Source of the DNA: JANSYA01 sp965243385 | Lineage (GTDB): Bacteria; Spirochaetota; Leptospiria; Leptospirales; Leptonemataceae | Assembly (NCBI GenBank): GCA_965243385.1 | Contig: CBDEUV010000002.1 | Coordinates: forward strand, 6,076,001-6,140,000 | Direction of reading: 5' to 3' | DNA: 64,000 nucleotides | Shown: one piece after another, positions 51,390 through 60,140 of the stretch | How positions within the stretch are numbered: position 1 is the stretch's first letter | Layout: every line of letters begins with the position of its first letter | Notes under the pieces: generated by a model | What the model saw: only the letters and a program-made list of their open reading frames with translations | The model's database searches: none | What the model was told of the DNA's origin: nothing | Translations under genes and position numbers: made by a program

Positions 51390-53138
51390 ATGGCGATGGA
51401 GGACCTGCCAGAGATTCAGAAGATCATCTCAATCGGAAAGGCGAATGGAGAGATCACTTTTGATGAAATCAATGAGTACCTCCCCGAAAAGATCGTAAAC
51501 TCCGAGCGGATTGAAGACGTCTTCACGCTCTTAAACCAGCTCGGAATCGAGGTGGTCGAGGAATACAGCTCAAAGACTGTCGAAGAGAGTCCGGCCCCCG
51601 TCAAAAAAGAGGCGAAGGCCGCCACCCGTAAGAAGAAGGATTCGGGATCCGGAACCATTTCCGACGACCCGATTCGTCTGTATCTGAAAGAGATCGGCAA
51701 GGTCTCTTTGATTTCCGGCGACAAAGAAGTCTTTCTCGCCAAGCGCATCGAAAACGGTGAGAATATCATCGAGGAAACGATTCTTGAGTCGTCGCTTCTG
51801 CGCGCCAATTTCTTCAAGCTGACCCCCAAGATTCGGGCGCGCAAGATTCGCATTTCGGACGTGGTGCGCATTAACAAGGCTTACTATTTAAGCCAGGCCG
51901 AACTCGAAAAACTCGAGAAGAATTTCTTCGAGCGCATGGAAGTCATCGCCGCCGAAGAAAAGAAACTCGGCGAAGCCTCCGCGCGCCTGCGCAAGTACGT
52001 CGAGGGCTCCAAGAAGTGGCGCGAATACAAAGTCAAAGCCGACGAAGCCCGCGGCGTGATCAACGCGGCTGTGCGCGAAGTCGGCGTTTCGCAAAAAGAA
52101 ATTCAGCGCATCTCCCAGAAGATCAAATCGATGGTCTTCCGGATCAAAGAGATCCAGCGTCACTTCCTGGGAATCAAAGCGCGTTATAGCCGCGACATCA
52201 AAGAAATCAAAGCATTCAACCGCTTTATCGAAAAGAATGAAAACCTCGAGGAAATCGAGAAAGAGATGGGCTGCGACATCGAAGAGGTGCGCGAAGTCAT
52301 CAAAGACATTCGAAATAACGAACGCAAGCTCCGTCGCATGGAGCAGGAAGCGGGCAGCCCGATCGCCGATATCCTGCGCTGGGGCGAGTCGCTGAACAAA
52401 GGCGAACGCGAAATCGCTCAGGCCAAAAAAGAGCTGATCAAGGCGAACCTGCGCCTGGTGGTCTCGATTGCGAAACGGTACGCCAACCGCGGGATGCACT
52501 TCTTCGATTTGATTCAGGAAGGCAATATCGGTCTGATCAAAGCGGTCGACAAATTTGAGTACAAGAAAGGATATAAATTTTCTACGTATGCGACCTGGTG
52601 GATTCGCCAGGCGATCACCCGCGCGATTTCCGACCAGGCCCGCACCATCCGCATCCCCGTTCATATGATCGAGCAGATCAACAAGGTCGTGCGTGAAACC
52701 AGACTCTTCTTACAGGAGACGGGCCGCGAGCCGAACAATGACGAGATCGCCGAGCGCCTGGGCTGGCCCGTGCTGCGGGTGAAGGCCGTGAAGAACGTCG
52801 CCCGCGAACCGATCTCACTCGAAGTGCCGGTGGGCTCGGAAGAGGATTCGGAGCTGGGTGATTTTATCCCGGATACCGAAGTCGAATCGCCGGTCAACGC
52901 GACTGCGCATCGACTGCTTTCGGAACAGATCAAAACGGTTCTGAATACGCTGCCGGCCCGCGAGCAGAAGGTATTAAGAATGCGTTTCGGCCTGGACGAC
53001 GGTTATTCGCACACCCTCGAGGAAGTCGGTTACGTCTTCCAGGTCACCCGGGAACGGATTCGCCAGATTGAAGCCAAGGCCCTGCGCCGCTTGCGTCACC
53101 CTTCGCGCAGCCGCAAGCTGAAAGACTACATCGACTGA
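51390..53138 (+). CDS. rpoD: Primary sigma factor RpoD (sigma-70)
   Basis: 582 residues from the ATG at 51390. Region 1.1 resembles Leptospira RpoD (MEDLPEIQKI-like start). Region 1.2 is DPIRLYLKEIGKVSLIS; region 2 contains KKGYKFSTYATWWIRQAITR; region 3 PVHMIEQINKV; region 4 DGYSHTLEEVGYVFQVTRERIRQIEAKALRRL. A helical nonconserved region of about 250 residues (Lys/Glu-rich) lies between 1.2 and 2. I chose the ATG at 51390 because AGGAG at 51378-51382 has good spacing; the GTG at 51318 has none and would add 24 unrelated residues. Completes the macromolecular-synthesis gene group. Confidence 0.96.
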   Translation: MAMEDLPEIQKIISIGKANGEITFDEINEYLPEKIVNSERIEDVFTLLNQLGIEVVEEYSSKTVEESPAPVKKEAKAATRKKKDSGSGTISDDPIRLYLKEIGKVSLISGDKEVFLAKRIENGENIIEETILESSLLRANFFKLTPKIRARKIRISDVVRINKAYYLSQAELEKLEKNFFERMEVIAAEEKKLGEASARLRKYVEGSKKWREYKVKADEARGVINAAVREVGVSQKEIQRISQKIKSMVFRIKEIQRHFLGIKARYSRDIKEIKAFNRFIEKNENLEEIEKEMGCDIEEVREVIKDIRNNERKLRRMEQEAGSPIADILRWGESLNKGEREIAQAKKELIKANLRLVVSIAKRYANRGMHFFDLIQEGNIGLIKAVDKFEYKKGYKFSTYATWWIRQAITRAISDQARTIRIPVHMIEQINKVVRETRLFLQETGREPNNDEIAERLGWPVLRVKAVKNVAREPISLEVPVGSEEDSELGDFIPDTEVESPVNATAHRLLSEQIKTVLNTLPAREQKVLRMRFGLDDGYSHTLEEVGYVFQVTRERIRQIEAKALRRLRHPSRSRKLKDYID

Positions 53139-53222
53139 TATCCGGCCGGCGCTTCTTCGCCGCCAGGCGCGGAGGCGTTCGAATATTTCGGCGCCTCAGC
53201 CGCGCGGCATGTCCCATTCCCT

Positions 53223-53639
53223 ATGGCTCGTATAGAAATCGATCTGCCCGCTGCGTTCGCTTTTCGCGCGGAGATTCCCGTACGGATTGACGATGTGAAT
53301 TTCGGCGGCCATCTCGGCCACGACTCGGTGGTTTCGCTTATGCACGAAGCCCGCGCGCGCTTCTTCGCAGCACAGGGCTTTTCCGAACTCGACGTTGACG
53401 GCGCGGGCATCATCATGGCCGATCTGGCGGTGCAGTATTTGAGCGAAGCCTTTCACGGCGATCTGCTCACGATCGATATCGCCGCGCGCGATTTTAGTTC
53501 GAAAGGCTGCGATTTGATCTATGCGATCCGGGCCGGCGAACGCGAAGTCGCCCGCGCGAAAACCGGTATCGTCTTCTTCGATTACGCGGCGCGCACGCCG
53601 GTCGAAATCCCGGCGAAGTTCCGCGTGCTCTTTGACTGA
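53223..53639 (+). CDS. Acyl-CoA thioesterase, 4HBT hotdog fold
   Basis: 138 residues, one hotdog domain. IPVRIDDVNFGGHLGHDSVVS is the catalytic-loop region of the 4HBT/YbgC-like type (the usual D..GH.N pattern is VNFGGHLGHD here). It likely hydrolyses acyl-CoA thioesters. A second, divergent 4HBT gene lies 337 bp downstream on the same strand, separated by 9-bp tandem repeats. Confidence 0.82.
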   Translation: MARIEIDLPAAFAFRAEIPVRIDDVNFGGHLGHDSVVSLMHEARARFFAAQGFSELDVDGAGIIMADLAVQYLSEAFHGDLLTIDIAARDFSSKGCDLIYAIRAGEREVARAKTGIVFFDYAARTPVEIPAKFRVLFD

Positions 53640-53659
53640 GTCGTCGGGGCCGTTTGTTT

Positions 53660-53687
53660 GCCACGGATTTCACGGATGGCACGGATT
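53660..53687. repeat. Dispersed 9-mer repeat, inverted copy (GCCACGGATTTCACGGATGG...)
   Basis: Three units of CACGGAT(N2) in the orientation opposite to the 53843-53911 array, about 155 bp away. Together the two could fold into a long interrupted hairpin. The same wording occurs at 27734-27765. Confidence 0.6.
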
Positions 53688-53788
53688 TTACCCGGGCATC
53701 AGGTGTGATTCTCACGGCAAGCGGGCGCGCTGTGATTGACCGGCGTAGATTGAGCTCGAAGCGCATCATTAACTGATTTCTGATCTTC

Positions 53789-53911
53789 GCATCATCCGCA
53801 TCATCCGCATCATCCGCATCATCCGCATCATCCGCATCATCCGTGGCATCCGTGGCATCCGTGGCATCCGTGGCATCCGTGGCATCCGTGGCATCCGTGG
53901 CATCCGTGGCC
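53789..53911. repeat. 9-bp tandem repeats: 6 x GCATCATCC then 7 x GTGGCATCC
   Basis: Six perfect GCATCATCC units (53789-53842) switch to seven perfect GTGGCATCC units (53843-53905) and end GTGGCC. The abrupt unit change suggests two expansions from related seeds. The phase (9 bp) would keep a reading frame open on the minus strand (DAT/DDA repeats), but no gene is supported there. No other feature is visible in 53640-53976. The number of units is likely to vary between strains. Confidence 0.85.
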
Positions 53912-53976
53912 AATTTTTTCAGCCCGGGCTGCGCGCAATATCTTGCGATTTTCAGGTCCCGGAAATCCGCTGTCGT

Positions 53977-54411
53977 ATGCCGCAACCCATTCGCTATGAG
54001 TTCTCGATTCCGATTCGCGTCGCCTGGGGCGATATGGACGCCCTGCGTCATGTAAACAACGTCAGCTACACTCGCTATTTTGAAACGGCGCGCGCCGAAT
54101 TCTTTATCCATCTGCGCGAACGCTTTGGTCACAAACCGCGCGAAAATCAGATCCTGATCCTGACGAAGCTGGATTTTAATTATCGCGGCCAGGTTTTTTT
54201 CCCGGCGACCCTCGACGTCACCTGTGGTATTCCGAAATTGACCGGGCGCACGCTGCTTTTGGGATGTTCGATGTGGAATGAAGCCGGCCAGTGCGTTGCC
54301 GACGGCGTGAGCCACCACATGTGGGTGGACACGGAGTCGAGCAAAGCGATTCGCATGCCCGCCGAATTCGAGCCGGTGTACGCGGCCTATCGCAAGGGCG
54401 AGCTGCGTTGA
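53977..54411 (+). CDS. Acyl-CoA thioesterase, 4HBT hotdog fold (second copy)
   Basis: 144 residues. VAWGDMDALRHVNNVSYTRYFETARAE is the classic YbgC/FadM-type motif (D-x-x-x-HVNN), with the catalytic aspartate in GDMDALRHVNN. C-terminal HHMWVDTESSKAIRMPAEF is also typical. The closer match to the canonical motif than in the first copy suggests the two paralogues have different substrates. A tandem arrangement with 53223-53639, but no overlap or clear cotranscription. Confidence 0.87.
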   Translation: MPQPIRYEFSIPIRVAWGDMDALRHVNNVSYTRYFETARAEFFIHLRERFGHKPRENQILILTKLDFNYRGQVFFPATLDVTCGIPKLTGRTLLLGCSMWNEAGQCVADGVSHHMWVDTESSKAIRMPAEFEPVYAAYRKGELR

Positions 54412-54478
54412 CGATGCGGACCGGCGCCGGCATCCGCGCCCGGCAGGATCAGCGATCCGCATCCGCAGCTCTGTAGAC

Positions 54479-55441
54479 TCAAGGCTTAAAATCGCCGCCG
54501 CTTGAGCCGGGGCCCGGTGCGAGCTCTTCGGGCGCGATTCGGTCGAAGGCCGCGCTCTCTATGACGATGTCGTGAAAGCTTGCGGCATCCAATTCGTCTC
54601 CGACGATGTCTTCCGGTGCCGCGAGCGTAATCGTTTGCCGAAACGCCAGCTGCACGCCGTCGACGCTTCGAAAGTCGCGGTAGTGCATGGTCGCCGCCAT
54701 GAAACCGCCGGCCTCGCGCGCGGTGTATCGCAGCTTGCGAACGAGACCTTCTTCCCGATCCAGCCAGATCACGTACTGATCGTGTTCCGCGTTCGGTTCG
54801 CGCTGGCCCCAGGTTGCGTACACGAGGTCGTAAGTAATTCCGTCGTGTTCAATTTCGCCGGCCGCTTCGATAATGGGCGCCGCCTGCAGGCGAAAGGGCG
54901 CTTCGAAGAAATACTGCAGACCCGGTAATATGAAGCGGGTCTGGTCGTCCGGAGCGAATACGGCTTCGGCTTCCGGGTCGGCCGTCGATTGCGTATAGGT
55001 CTTCCAGTCCTGAACGCCGAGCACCGCGCCGGCGTCCGGGCCGTCCAGCAGCGTGAGCCGCGAAGTGAACCCCCCCAGGAGCAATTCATGGCGATAGCGT
55101 ACGGGGTTCGCGCTCCAGGGATTCGACGTCGTGCCAAGCAGGCCGCTGTAAGAATCACGCACTTCCAGAGAGGCGGTCCGGTATGTGCCCCAGGCGAGAA
55201 TTCCGGCCGCGCGTTGACTGGCCTGCAATAGAGCGATACCGCTTTCGCGGGCCGCTTCGCCCGGATCGCCTTCGCGGAGCTTCTCCGGGCGGACGTCCGC
55301 CAGACAGGCGGTATACGAAATTGCGATGCAGATCAGCGCGAGAGTCGTCGCGGCGTAGCGCGCGATCTTCGCGAAGCACACCGCATTCGGGTAGTCTCGT
55401 AACTGGTCTCGAAACAAAAACGAAATTCGTTGTATGATCAT
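54479..55441 (-). CDS. Putative lipoprotein of unknown function
   Basis: 320 residues from the ATG at 55441. A hydrophobic stretch ends in ISYTAC, a relaxed lipobox (C46). A GTG start at 55381 would give a more normal lipoprotein signal (lipobox C26) and may be the true one. The mature protein is beta-rich and resembles LolA/outer-membrane-lipoprotein-sorting-like folds (for example HDGITYDLVYATWGQREPN and GLVRKLRYTAREAGGFMAATM), which is a guess. It ends with a low-complexity GPGSSGGDFKP. Downstream of the LysR gene on the same strand by 96 bp. Confidence 0.72.
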   Translation of the reverse strand: MIIQRISFLFRDQLRDYPNAVCFAKIARYAATTLALICIAISYTACLADVRPEKLREGDPGEAARESGIALLQASQRAAGILAWGTYRTASLEVRDSYSGLLGTTSNPWSANPVRYRHELLLGGFTSRLTLLDGPDAGAVLGVQDWKTYTQSTADPEAEAVFAPDDQTRFILPGLQYFFEAPFRLQAAPIIEAAGEIEHDGITYDLVYATWGQREPNAEHDQYVIWLDREEGLVRKLRYTAREAGGFMAATMHYRDFRSVDGVQLAFRQTITLAAPEDIVGDELDAASFHDIVIESAAFDRIAPEELAPGPGSSGGDFKP

Positions 55442-55537
55442 CGGACAAGTCTGGTCAGGCCCGGCCACCTTCAAGCAAAACCCGTTCTTCGCGATTGGAA
55501 TCAAAGCCGCGATCGGCGTATTTTGAAGAAATACTCA

Positions 55538-56422
55538 TCACGCGCCCGCCCGGTTTGTATGTTTTTCCAGTTCTTCGATCAGCAGATTCAGCCCCGGCCG
55601 GTGGTGCCGGCGATACGAAAAATAGAATTTGCGTTCGGCGATCAGCTCTTCGAAGGGCAGGGTGCGCAGCTTATTCGTTAAACAGAACTCCGAAATAAAG
55701 CCGATACCGAGCCCCGCCTCAATGCTGCGAATCACGCCCTGCAGGCTGCGCAGTTCCATCGCGATTTGCGGAACGAATTTCGGCTTCAACGACCGGAGCT
55801 TTTTTTCGACGACCCGCCGGACCGCCGATGCCGGATGAAAGAATACAAAGTCTTCGCCGTCCAGGTCTCGCAGGGTGAGCTTTTTTTTCCGGGAGAAGAG
55901 GGCGTGATTCTTCGCCGCCACCGGGATGATGCGATCAGTGAGGTAGGGCTTTTGAATCAAAGCGCTTTCGGAGACTTCCCCTGTCAGAAATCCCAGGTCG
56001 GCGTCGCCCCGTAGCAGGGCTTCGCGCGTTTCCTGAGCGTCGCCTTCCGAAACGCGAAAGACCAACTGGGGATATTTTTTACGGATCTTCTTTAACACGT
56101 CTGGCAATATATAGGCCGCGACTGTGCCGCCGGTACTCAGCGAGTATTCGCCCGCGAGTTCACGATCGGGATGCTTGAGGGCGTCATTCAATTCCAGCCA
56201 TAGATCGTTGATCCGCACGGCGTAATCCAGAAAGACCTCCCCGGCGGGAGTGAGGCGAATTTCGCGGCCGCCGCGTTCGAGCAGGGCCTGGCCGGTTTCG
56301 CGTTCGAGTAGCGCCATCTGCCGTGACAGAGCCGGCTGGGTCAGACCCATTCCGGCGGCGGCCCGCACGAAGGATCCGGCTCGATGAATTTCGAGAAAAT
56401 AGCGCAGCTGTCGGAATTCCAT
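55538..56422 (-). CDS. LysR-family transcriptional regulator, probable regulator of leuCD
   Basis: 294 residues. N-terminal winged HTH (FLEIHRAGSFVRAAAGMGLTQPALSRQMALLERETG) and a C-terminal periplasmic-binding-like effector domain. Divergently transcribed from leuC with a shared AT-rich intergenic region (56423-56600), the classic layout of an LTTR controlling its neighbour. LTTRs usually bind T-N11-A sites. The inducer is unknown; a leucine-pathway intermediate is a reasonable guess by context. Confidence 0.9.
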   Translation of the reverse strand: MEFRQLRYFLEIHRAGSFVRAAAGMGLTQPALSRQMALLERETGQALLERGGREIRLTPAGEVFLDYAVRINDLWLELNDALKHPDRELAGEYSLSTGGTVAAYILPDVLKKIRKKYPQLVFRVSEGDAQETREALLRGDADLGFLTGEVSESALIQKPYLTDRIIPVAAKNHALFSRKKKLTLRDLDGEDFVFFHPASAVRRVVEKKLRSLKPKFVPQIAMELRSLQGVIRSIEAGLGIGFISEFCLTNKLRTLPFEELIAERKFYFSYRRHHRPGLNLLIEELEKHTNRAGA

Positions 56423-56446
56423 AACCTATAACTAAATGTAATCGGT

Positions 56447-56476
56447 TTGATAACAACAATTTATTTGCATTATGAT
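56447..56476 (+). promoter_or_regulatory. Promoter for leuCD
   Basis: TTGATA (56447-56452), an 18-bp spacer and TATGAT (56471-56476) match a sigma-70 promoter on the + strand. It lies between the LysR gene and leuC, where an LTTR would act. Confidence 0.55.
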
Positions 56477-56578
56477 CCGGAATACGATAGATTCTCAGAG
56501 TCGCCGGAGCTTTCTTTGTGAATGAGCAGGTCGGGCCGCGATTGAAAATTCGGCGGATCGGAAACGGCGCGGCACGAC

Positions 56579-56623
56579 GCAATAGGACGCTATGCAACAG
56601 GACGCTATGCAACAGGACGCAAT
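56579..56623 (+). repeat. Triplicated 15-bp Shine-Dalgarno/ATG module before leuC
   Basis: Three tandem copies of GCAAYAGGACGCTAT (56579-56593, 56594-56608, 56609-56623; the last is GCAACAGGACGCAAT). Each carries an AGGA and leads into an in-frame ATG (56592, 56607, 56625). The first two have a 4-bp spacing to the start and the third a better 7-bp spacing. An expansion of the translation-initiation region. Confidence 0.85.
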
Positions 56624-56624
56624 T

Positions 56625-58025
56625 ATGAAACAAACCATGTACGACAAAATCTGGGACGCGCATCTCGTGCACGATGACGGTAAGAGCGCTTCCATTCTGT
56701 ATATTGACCGTCATCTCGTACACGAGGTGACTTCGCCCCAGGCTTTCGAAGGCCTCCGTATGGCCGGTCGAAAAGTGCGCCGCCCGGAGCTGACGTTCGC
56801 GACGATGGATCACAATGTCTCGACCCGTTCCCGGGACTGGGGCGCGGCCGGCGAAATTTCCAAAAAACAGATGGAAGCTCTTGATGCGAATTGCAAAGAA
56901 TTCGGCATTCGCCTCTTCGATCTGGACCATCCCGATCAGGGCATCGTGCACGTCATCGGTCCGGAGATGGGCATCACGCTGCCCGGTTCGACGATCGTCT
57001 GCGGCGATTCACATACCAGTACGCACGGGGCTTTCGGCGCGCTGGCCCACGGCATCGGGACCAGCGAAGTCGAACACGTGCTGGCCACGCAGACTCTGCA
57101 GCAGTTCAAGTCGAAGAATATGCTCGTGAAAGTGAACGGCAAGGTCGGCCGCGGCGTAACCGCGAAAGATATCATTCTTGCGATCATCGGCAAGATCGGC
57201 ACGAACGGCGGTCAGGGTTACGTAATCGAATACGCCGGCGAAGCGATTCGCGACCTCTCAATGGAAGGCCGGATGACCGTCTGTAATATGAGCATCGAAG
57301 CGGGGGCTCGCGCCGGCTTGATCGCCCCGGACGAGAAAACCTTTGAGTATCTCGAAGGCCGCGATTTCGCTCCGAAAGGCGCGGACCGGGATAGAGCGGT
57401 GGCCTACTGGAAGACGCTCACGACTGACGAAGGCGCGCATTTCGATCACGTCGTCGAATTAGACGCGGCCGAAATCGAACCGCAGATCACCTGGGGCACG
57501 AACCCCGGTCAGGTGATTCCGGTCAGCGCGCCGGTCCCGGGGCCCGCGGATTTCGCGGACAGCGTGGCGAAAGAATCAGCCGAACGGGCGCTTGCTTATA
57601 TGGGGCTCAGCGCCGGTACCCCGATCAGCCAGGTCGAAATCGATACGGTCTTTATCGGCAGCTGCACGAATTCGCGCATGGAAGACCTGCGGCGCGCGGC
57701 GGAGCTTGCGAAAGGCAAGAAAGTCAAAAGCGGCATTCGTGCGATGGTGGTACCGGGCTCCGGCCGGGTGAAACGCCAGGCGGAATCGGAAGGCCTGCAC
57801 GAAATCTTTACGAACGCAGGTTTCGAATGGCGCATGGCGGGTTGCTCGATGTGTCTGGCCATGAATGACGATAACCTGAAAGAAGGCGAGCGCTGCGCTT
57901 CGACTTCCAATCGCAACTTCGAAGGCCGGCAGGGCCGGGGCGGTCGCACGCATCTCGTCAGTCCGGAAATGGCGGTCGCCGCGGCGATCGAAGGTCGCTT
58001 CGTCGACGTACGCGGCTGGGATTAA
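56625..58025 (+). CDS. leuC: 3-isopropylmalate dehydratase large subunit
   Basis: 466 residues from the ATG at 56625, exactly the length of E. coli LeuC. The 4Fe-4S ligands are C347, C407 and C410 (GSCTNSRMEDL and AGCSMCLAMND), as in E. coli. It isomerises 2-isopropylmalate to 3-isopropylmalate in leucine synthesis with LeuD, encoded 160 bp downstream. Starts at 56592 and 56607 are also possible (11 or 6 extra residues of QQDAM repeats), but the third ATG has the best Shine-Dalgarno spacing and matches the family length. Confidence 0.96.
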   Translation: MKQTMYDKIWDAHLVHDDGKSASILYIDRHLVHEVTSPQAFEGLRMAGRKVRRPELTFATMDHNVSTRSRDWGAAGEISKKQMEALDANCKEFGIRLFDLDHPDQGIVHVIGPEMGITLPGSTIVCGDSHTSTHGAFGALAHGIGTSEVEHVLATQTLQQFKSKNMLVKVNGKVGRGVTAKDIILAIIGKIGTNGGQGYVIEYAGEAIRDLSMEGRMTVCNMSIEAGARAGLIAPDEKTFEYLEGRDFAPKGADRDRAVAYWKTLTTDEGAHFDHVVELDAAEIEPQITWGTNPGQVIPVSAPVPGPADFADSVAKESAERALAYMGLSAGTPISQVEIDTVFIGSCTNSRMEDLRRAAELAKGKKVKSGIRAMVVPGSGRVKRQAESEGLHEIFTNAGFEWRMAGCSMCLAMNDDNLKEGERCASTSNRNFEGRQGRGGRTHLVSPEMAVAAAIEGRFVDVRGWD

Positions 58026-58185
58026 ACCCGCCGCGAGGTGGCGCCAGACTGCGGGCGAATGAATGGGAGCCCTTGTCTGGCACCACCCCGCGGCTCGTGG
58101 ACGGCAGGTGGGAAGATACTGAATTACAAACAGGAGCTGAGCTGCAGCGCTGGCAGGATGTCGGCGTTGGTGCAAAACTATAATT

Positions 58186-58806
58186 ATGGAAGCATTGAAA
58201 AAACACACTGGAATGGCGGCGGCGCTGGATCGCTCGGACGTCGACACCGATCAGATAATCCCGAAACAGTTCTTGAAAAAGATTGAGCGCACCGGCTTCG
58301 GCGTGCATCTCTTTCATGACTGGCGCTTTCTCGATGACGACGGTAAACAGCCGGATCCCGCGTTCGAGCTGAACGCGGAGCGCTATAAGAGCGGCCCCAG
58401 CGTGCTCGTCGCCGGCGAAAACTTCGGCTGCGGCTCGAGCCGCGAGCACGCGCCCTGGGCCCTGAACGACTACGGCTTCGTGATCATCATTGCACCGTCC
58501 TACGCGGACATCTTCTATTCGAATTGCTTTAAGAACGGCATGCTGCCGGTTAAGCTTTCCCGGGAAGAGGTAAGCGAGATCATGCAATGGGTGCAGGCCA
58601 ACGAAGGCGCGGAGATTACCGCCGATCTCGAAAAGCAGGTCGTGATCGCGGCGGGTAAAGAATATAAATTCGAAGTCGACCCCTTTCGTCGGGATTGCCT
58701 GCTGAACGGCTGGGACGATATCGGGCTCACGCTGAAAAACGAAGCCTCGATATCCAGCTTCGAAGAGAAACATAAAGCGAACCATTCGTACTACGCGACC
58801 GTCTGA
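58186..58806 (+). CDS. leuD: 3-isopropylmalate dehydratase small subunit
   Basis: 206 residues, normal for LeuD. MAAALDRSDVDTDQIIPKQF and GENFGCGSSREHAPWAL are the family signatures. It pairs with LeuC. Start ATG at 58186. The 160-bp gap after leuC shows no gene. A small lipoprotein gene follows 7 bp later. Confidence 0.95.
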   Translation: MEALKKHTGMAAALDRSDVDTDQIIPKQFLKKIERTGFGVHLFHDWRFLDDDGKQPDPAFELNAERYKSGPSVLVAGENFGCGSSREHAPWALNDYGFVIIIAPSYADIFYSNCFKNGMLPVKLSREEVSEIMQWVQANEGAEITADLEKQVVIAAGKEYKFEVDPFRRDCLLNGWDDIGLTLKNEASISSFEEKHKANHSYYATV

Positions 58807-58813
58807 GAGAATC

Positions 58814-59182
58814 ATGATGGCATTTACGAAAACGAGAGTTCGCCGGAACGGCGCGACCGTCGCATATGTCTGGCTGTTCTGCGCTGTACTGGCCTTCGTC
58901 GCGGGTTGTCAGAAGGCGGAGATCCGCGAAGCCGTGCCGACCGGCGTCGAAACCGTCGAACTGGAAGACGGCCGCACTCAGTATCTTTCGACCGCACGGG
59001 CGTCGGACGCCGCCATCGATTCCGGCAATTACGTCAAAAAACAGAACACCAGCTGCGGTGCGGCCCGTCTGCAACTGGAGAATGAATATCGTCGGCGCGG
59101 TCTGGGCGCCGTAGACTATTCGACCGCCGAGTTTTTCATGATCTACGAGGCGGAGTACTGCCGCATCAGCATTATCCGTTGA
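58814..59182 (+). CDS. Small lipoprotein of unknown function
   Basis: 122 residues. The signal peptide ends FVAGC (C32), a canonical lipobox. The mature part has two cysteines (in TSCGAARLQLENEYRRRG and EAEYCRI) that could form a disulfide; the C-terminus is short. Two ATGs in a row (58814, 58817). It begins 7 bp after leuD, so it may be cotranscribed with leuCD, but nothing links it to leucine synthesis. Confidence 0.75.
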   Translation: MMAFTKTRVRRNGATVAYVWLFCAVLAFVAGCQKAEIREAVPTGVETVELEDGRTQYLSTARASDAAIDSGNYVKKQNTSCGAARLQLENEYRRRGLGAVDYSTAEFFMIYEAEYCRISIIR

Positions 59183-59216
59183 CCGGGATTGGTCCCGGCC
59201 GTATACCGTCCCTGAT

Positions 59217-60050
59217 ATGGCGGAACCGGTAATACTCGACGGCAAAAAACTCGCGGGAGAAATCCGCGCGGATCTGAAAGAGCGCGTGGCGAAACTTACG
59301 CGCCAGCCTGTGCTGGCCACAATTCTGGTCGGCTCGGACCCCGCCTCGGCCACGTACGTGAAGATGAAGGGCAAGGCCTGCGAATCGATCGGTATGGCCT
59401 CCCGGCGCATCGAGCTGCCGGCGTCGACCCAGACCGCCGCGCTCTTGCGAATCATCGACGAATTGAATCAGGACCCGGACGTGCACGGCATTCTGCTGCA
59501 GCATCCCGTGCCGGACGACGTCGACGAACGCGCCGCTTTCGATCGCATCGCCGCGGAAAAAGACGTGGACGGAGTGACCACTCTGGGTTTCGGCAAGATC
59601 AGTTTCGGTCTGGACGCGTACGCGAGCTGCACCCCGGCCGGAATGATTCGCCTGATGGACGAATACGAAATCCCGATCGAAGGCAAGCACGCCGTGGTCG
59701 TCGGCCGTTCGCCCATCCTCGGCAAACCCATGGCGCTGCTATTGCTGGAACGTAATGCGACCGTCACGATCTGCCATTCGCGTACGAAAGATCTGGAAGC
59801 GCATCTGGCGACGGCGGACATCGTCGTGGCCGCGGTGGGCAAACCGAATTTCATTAAGGGCGACGGACTGAAAGACGGCGTCGTCGTTATGGACGCCGGC
59901 TACAACGAAGGCAACGTCGGCGACGCCGAATACGATTCATGTTATAAGAAAGCGAGCCATATTACGCCCGTGCCCGGCGGCGTGGGCCCGATGACCATCG
60001 CGATGCTGCTCGCGCACACCGTGCAGGCGGCCGAAAAAGCCGCAGGCTGA
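59217..60050 (+). CDS. folD: Bifunctional methylenetetrahydrofolate dehydrogenase/cyclohydrolase
   Basis: 277 residues, usual size. It interconverts 5,10-methylene-, methenyl- and 10-formyl-tetrahydrofolate. Signature PASATYVKMKGKACESIGM holds the catalytic lysine, and VVVGRSPILGKPMALLL and PVPGGVGPMTIAMLL are FolD hallmarks. A GGCCCA-GAAGA-TGGGCC hairpin (60068-60084) lies just after the stop but lacks a T-tract. Convergent with the DUF1801 gene. Confidence 0.96.
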   Translation: MAEPVILDGKKLAGEIRADLKERVAKLTRQPVLATILVGSDPASATYVKMKGKACESIGMASRRIELPASTQTAALLRIIDELNQDPDVHGILLQHPVPDDVDERAAFDRIAAEKDVDGVTTLGFGKISFGLDAYASCTPAGMIRLMDEYEIPIEGKHAVVVGRSPILGKPMALLLLERNATVTICHSRTKDLEAHLATADIVVAAVGKPNFIKGDGLKDGVVVMDAGYNEGNVGDAEYDSCYKKASHITPVPGGVGPMTIAMLLAHTVQAAEKAAG

Positions 60051-60140
60051 TTTCTCCTACGGCCCCCGGCCCAGAAGATGGGCCTGGCCTCGGGCGCAGG
60101 ACCGTCGCGTTCGCCCCGGACGCCTGATTGTCCCGCCCTC

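Noticed and set aside
53789..53911. Possible CRISPR or protein-repeat gene
   Set aside because: Unit of 9 bp without spacers; tandem simple repeat.
53494..54462. 322-codon minus-strand frame with DAT/DDA repeats
   Set aside because: It is created by the 9-bp tandem repeats and runs antisense to two thioesterase genes; no start signal or domain.
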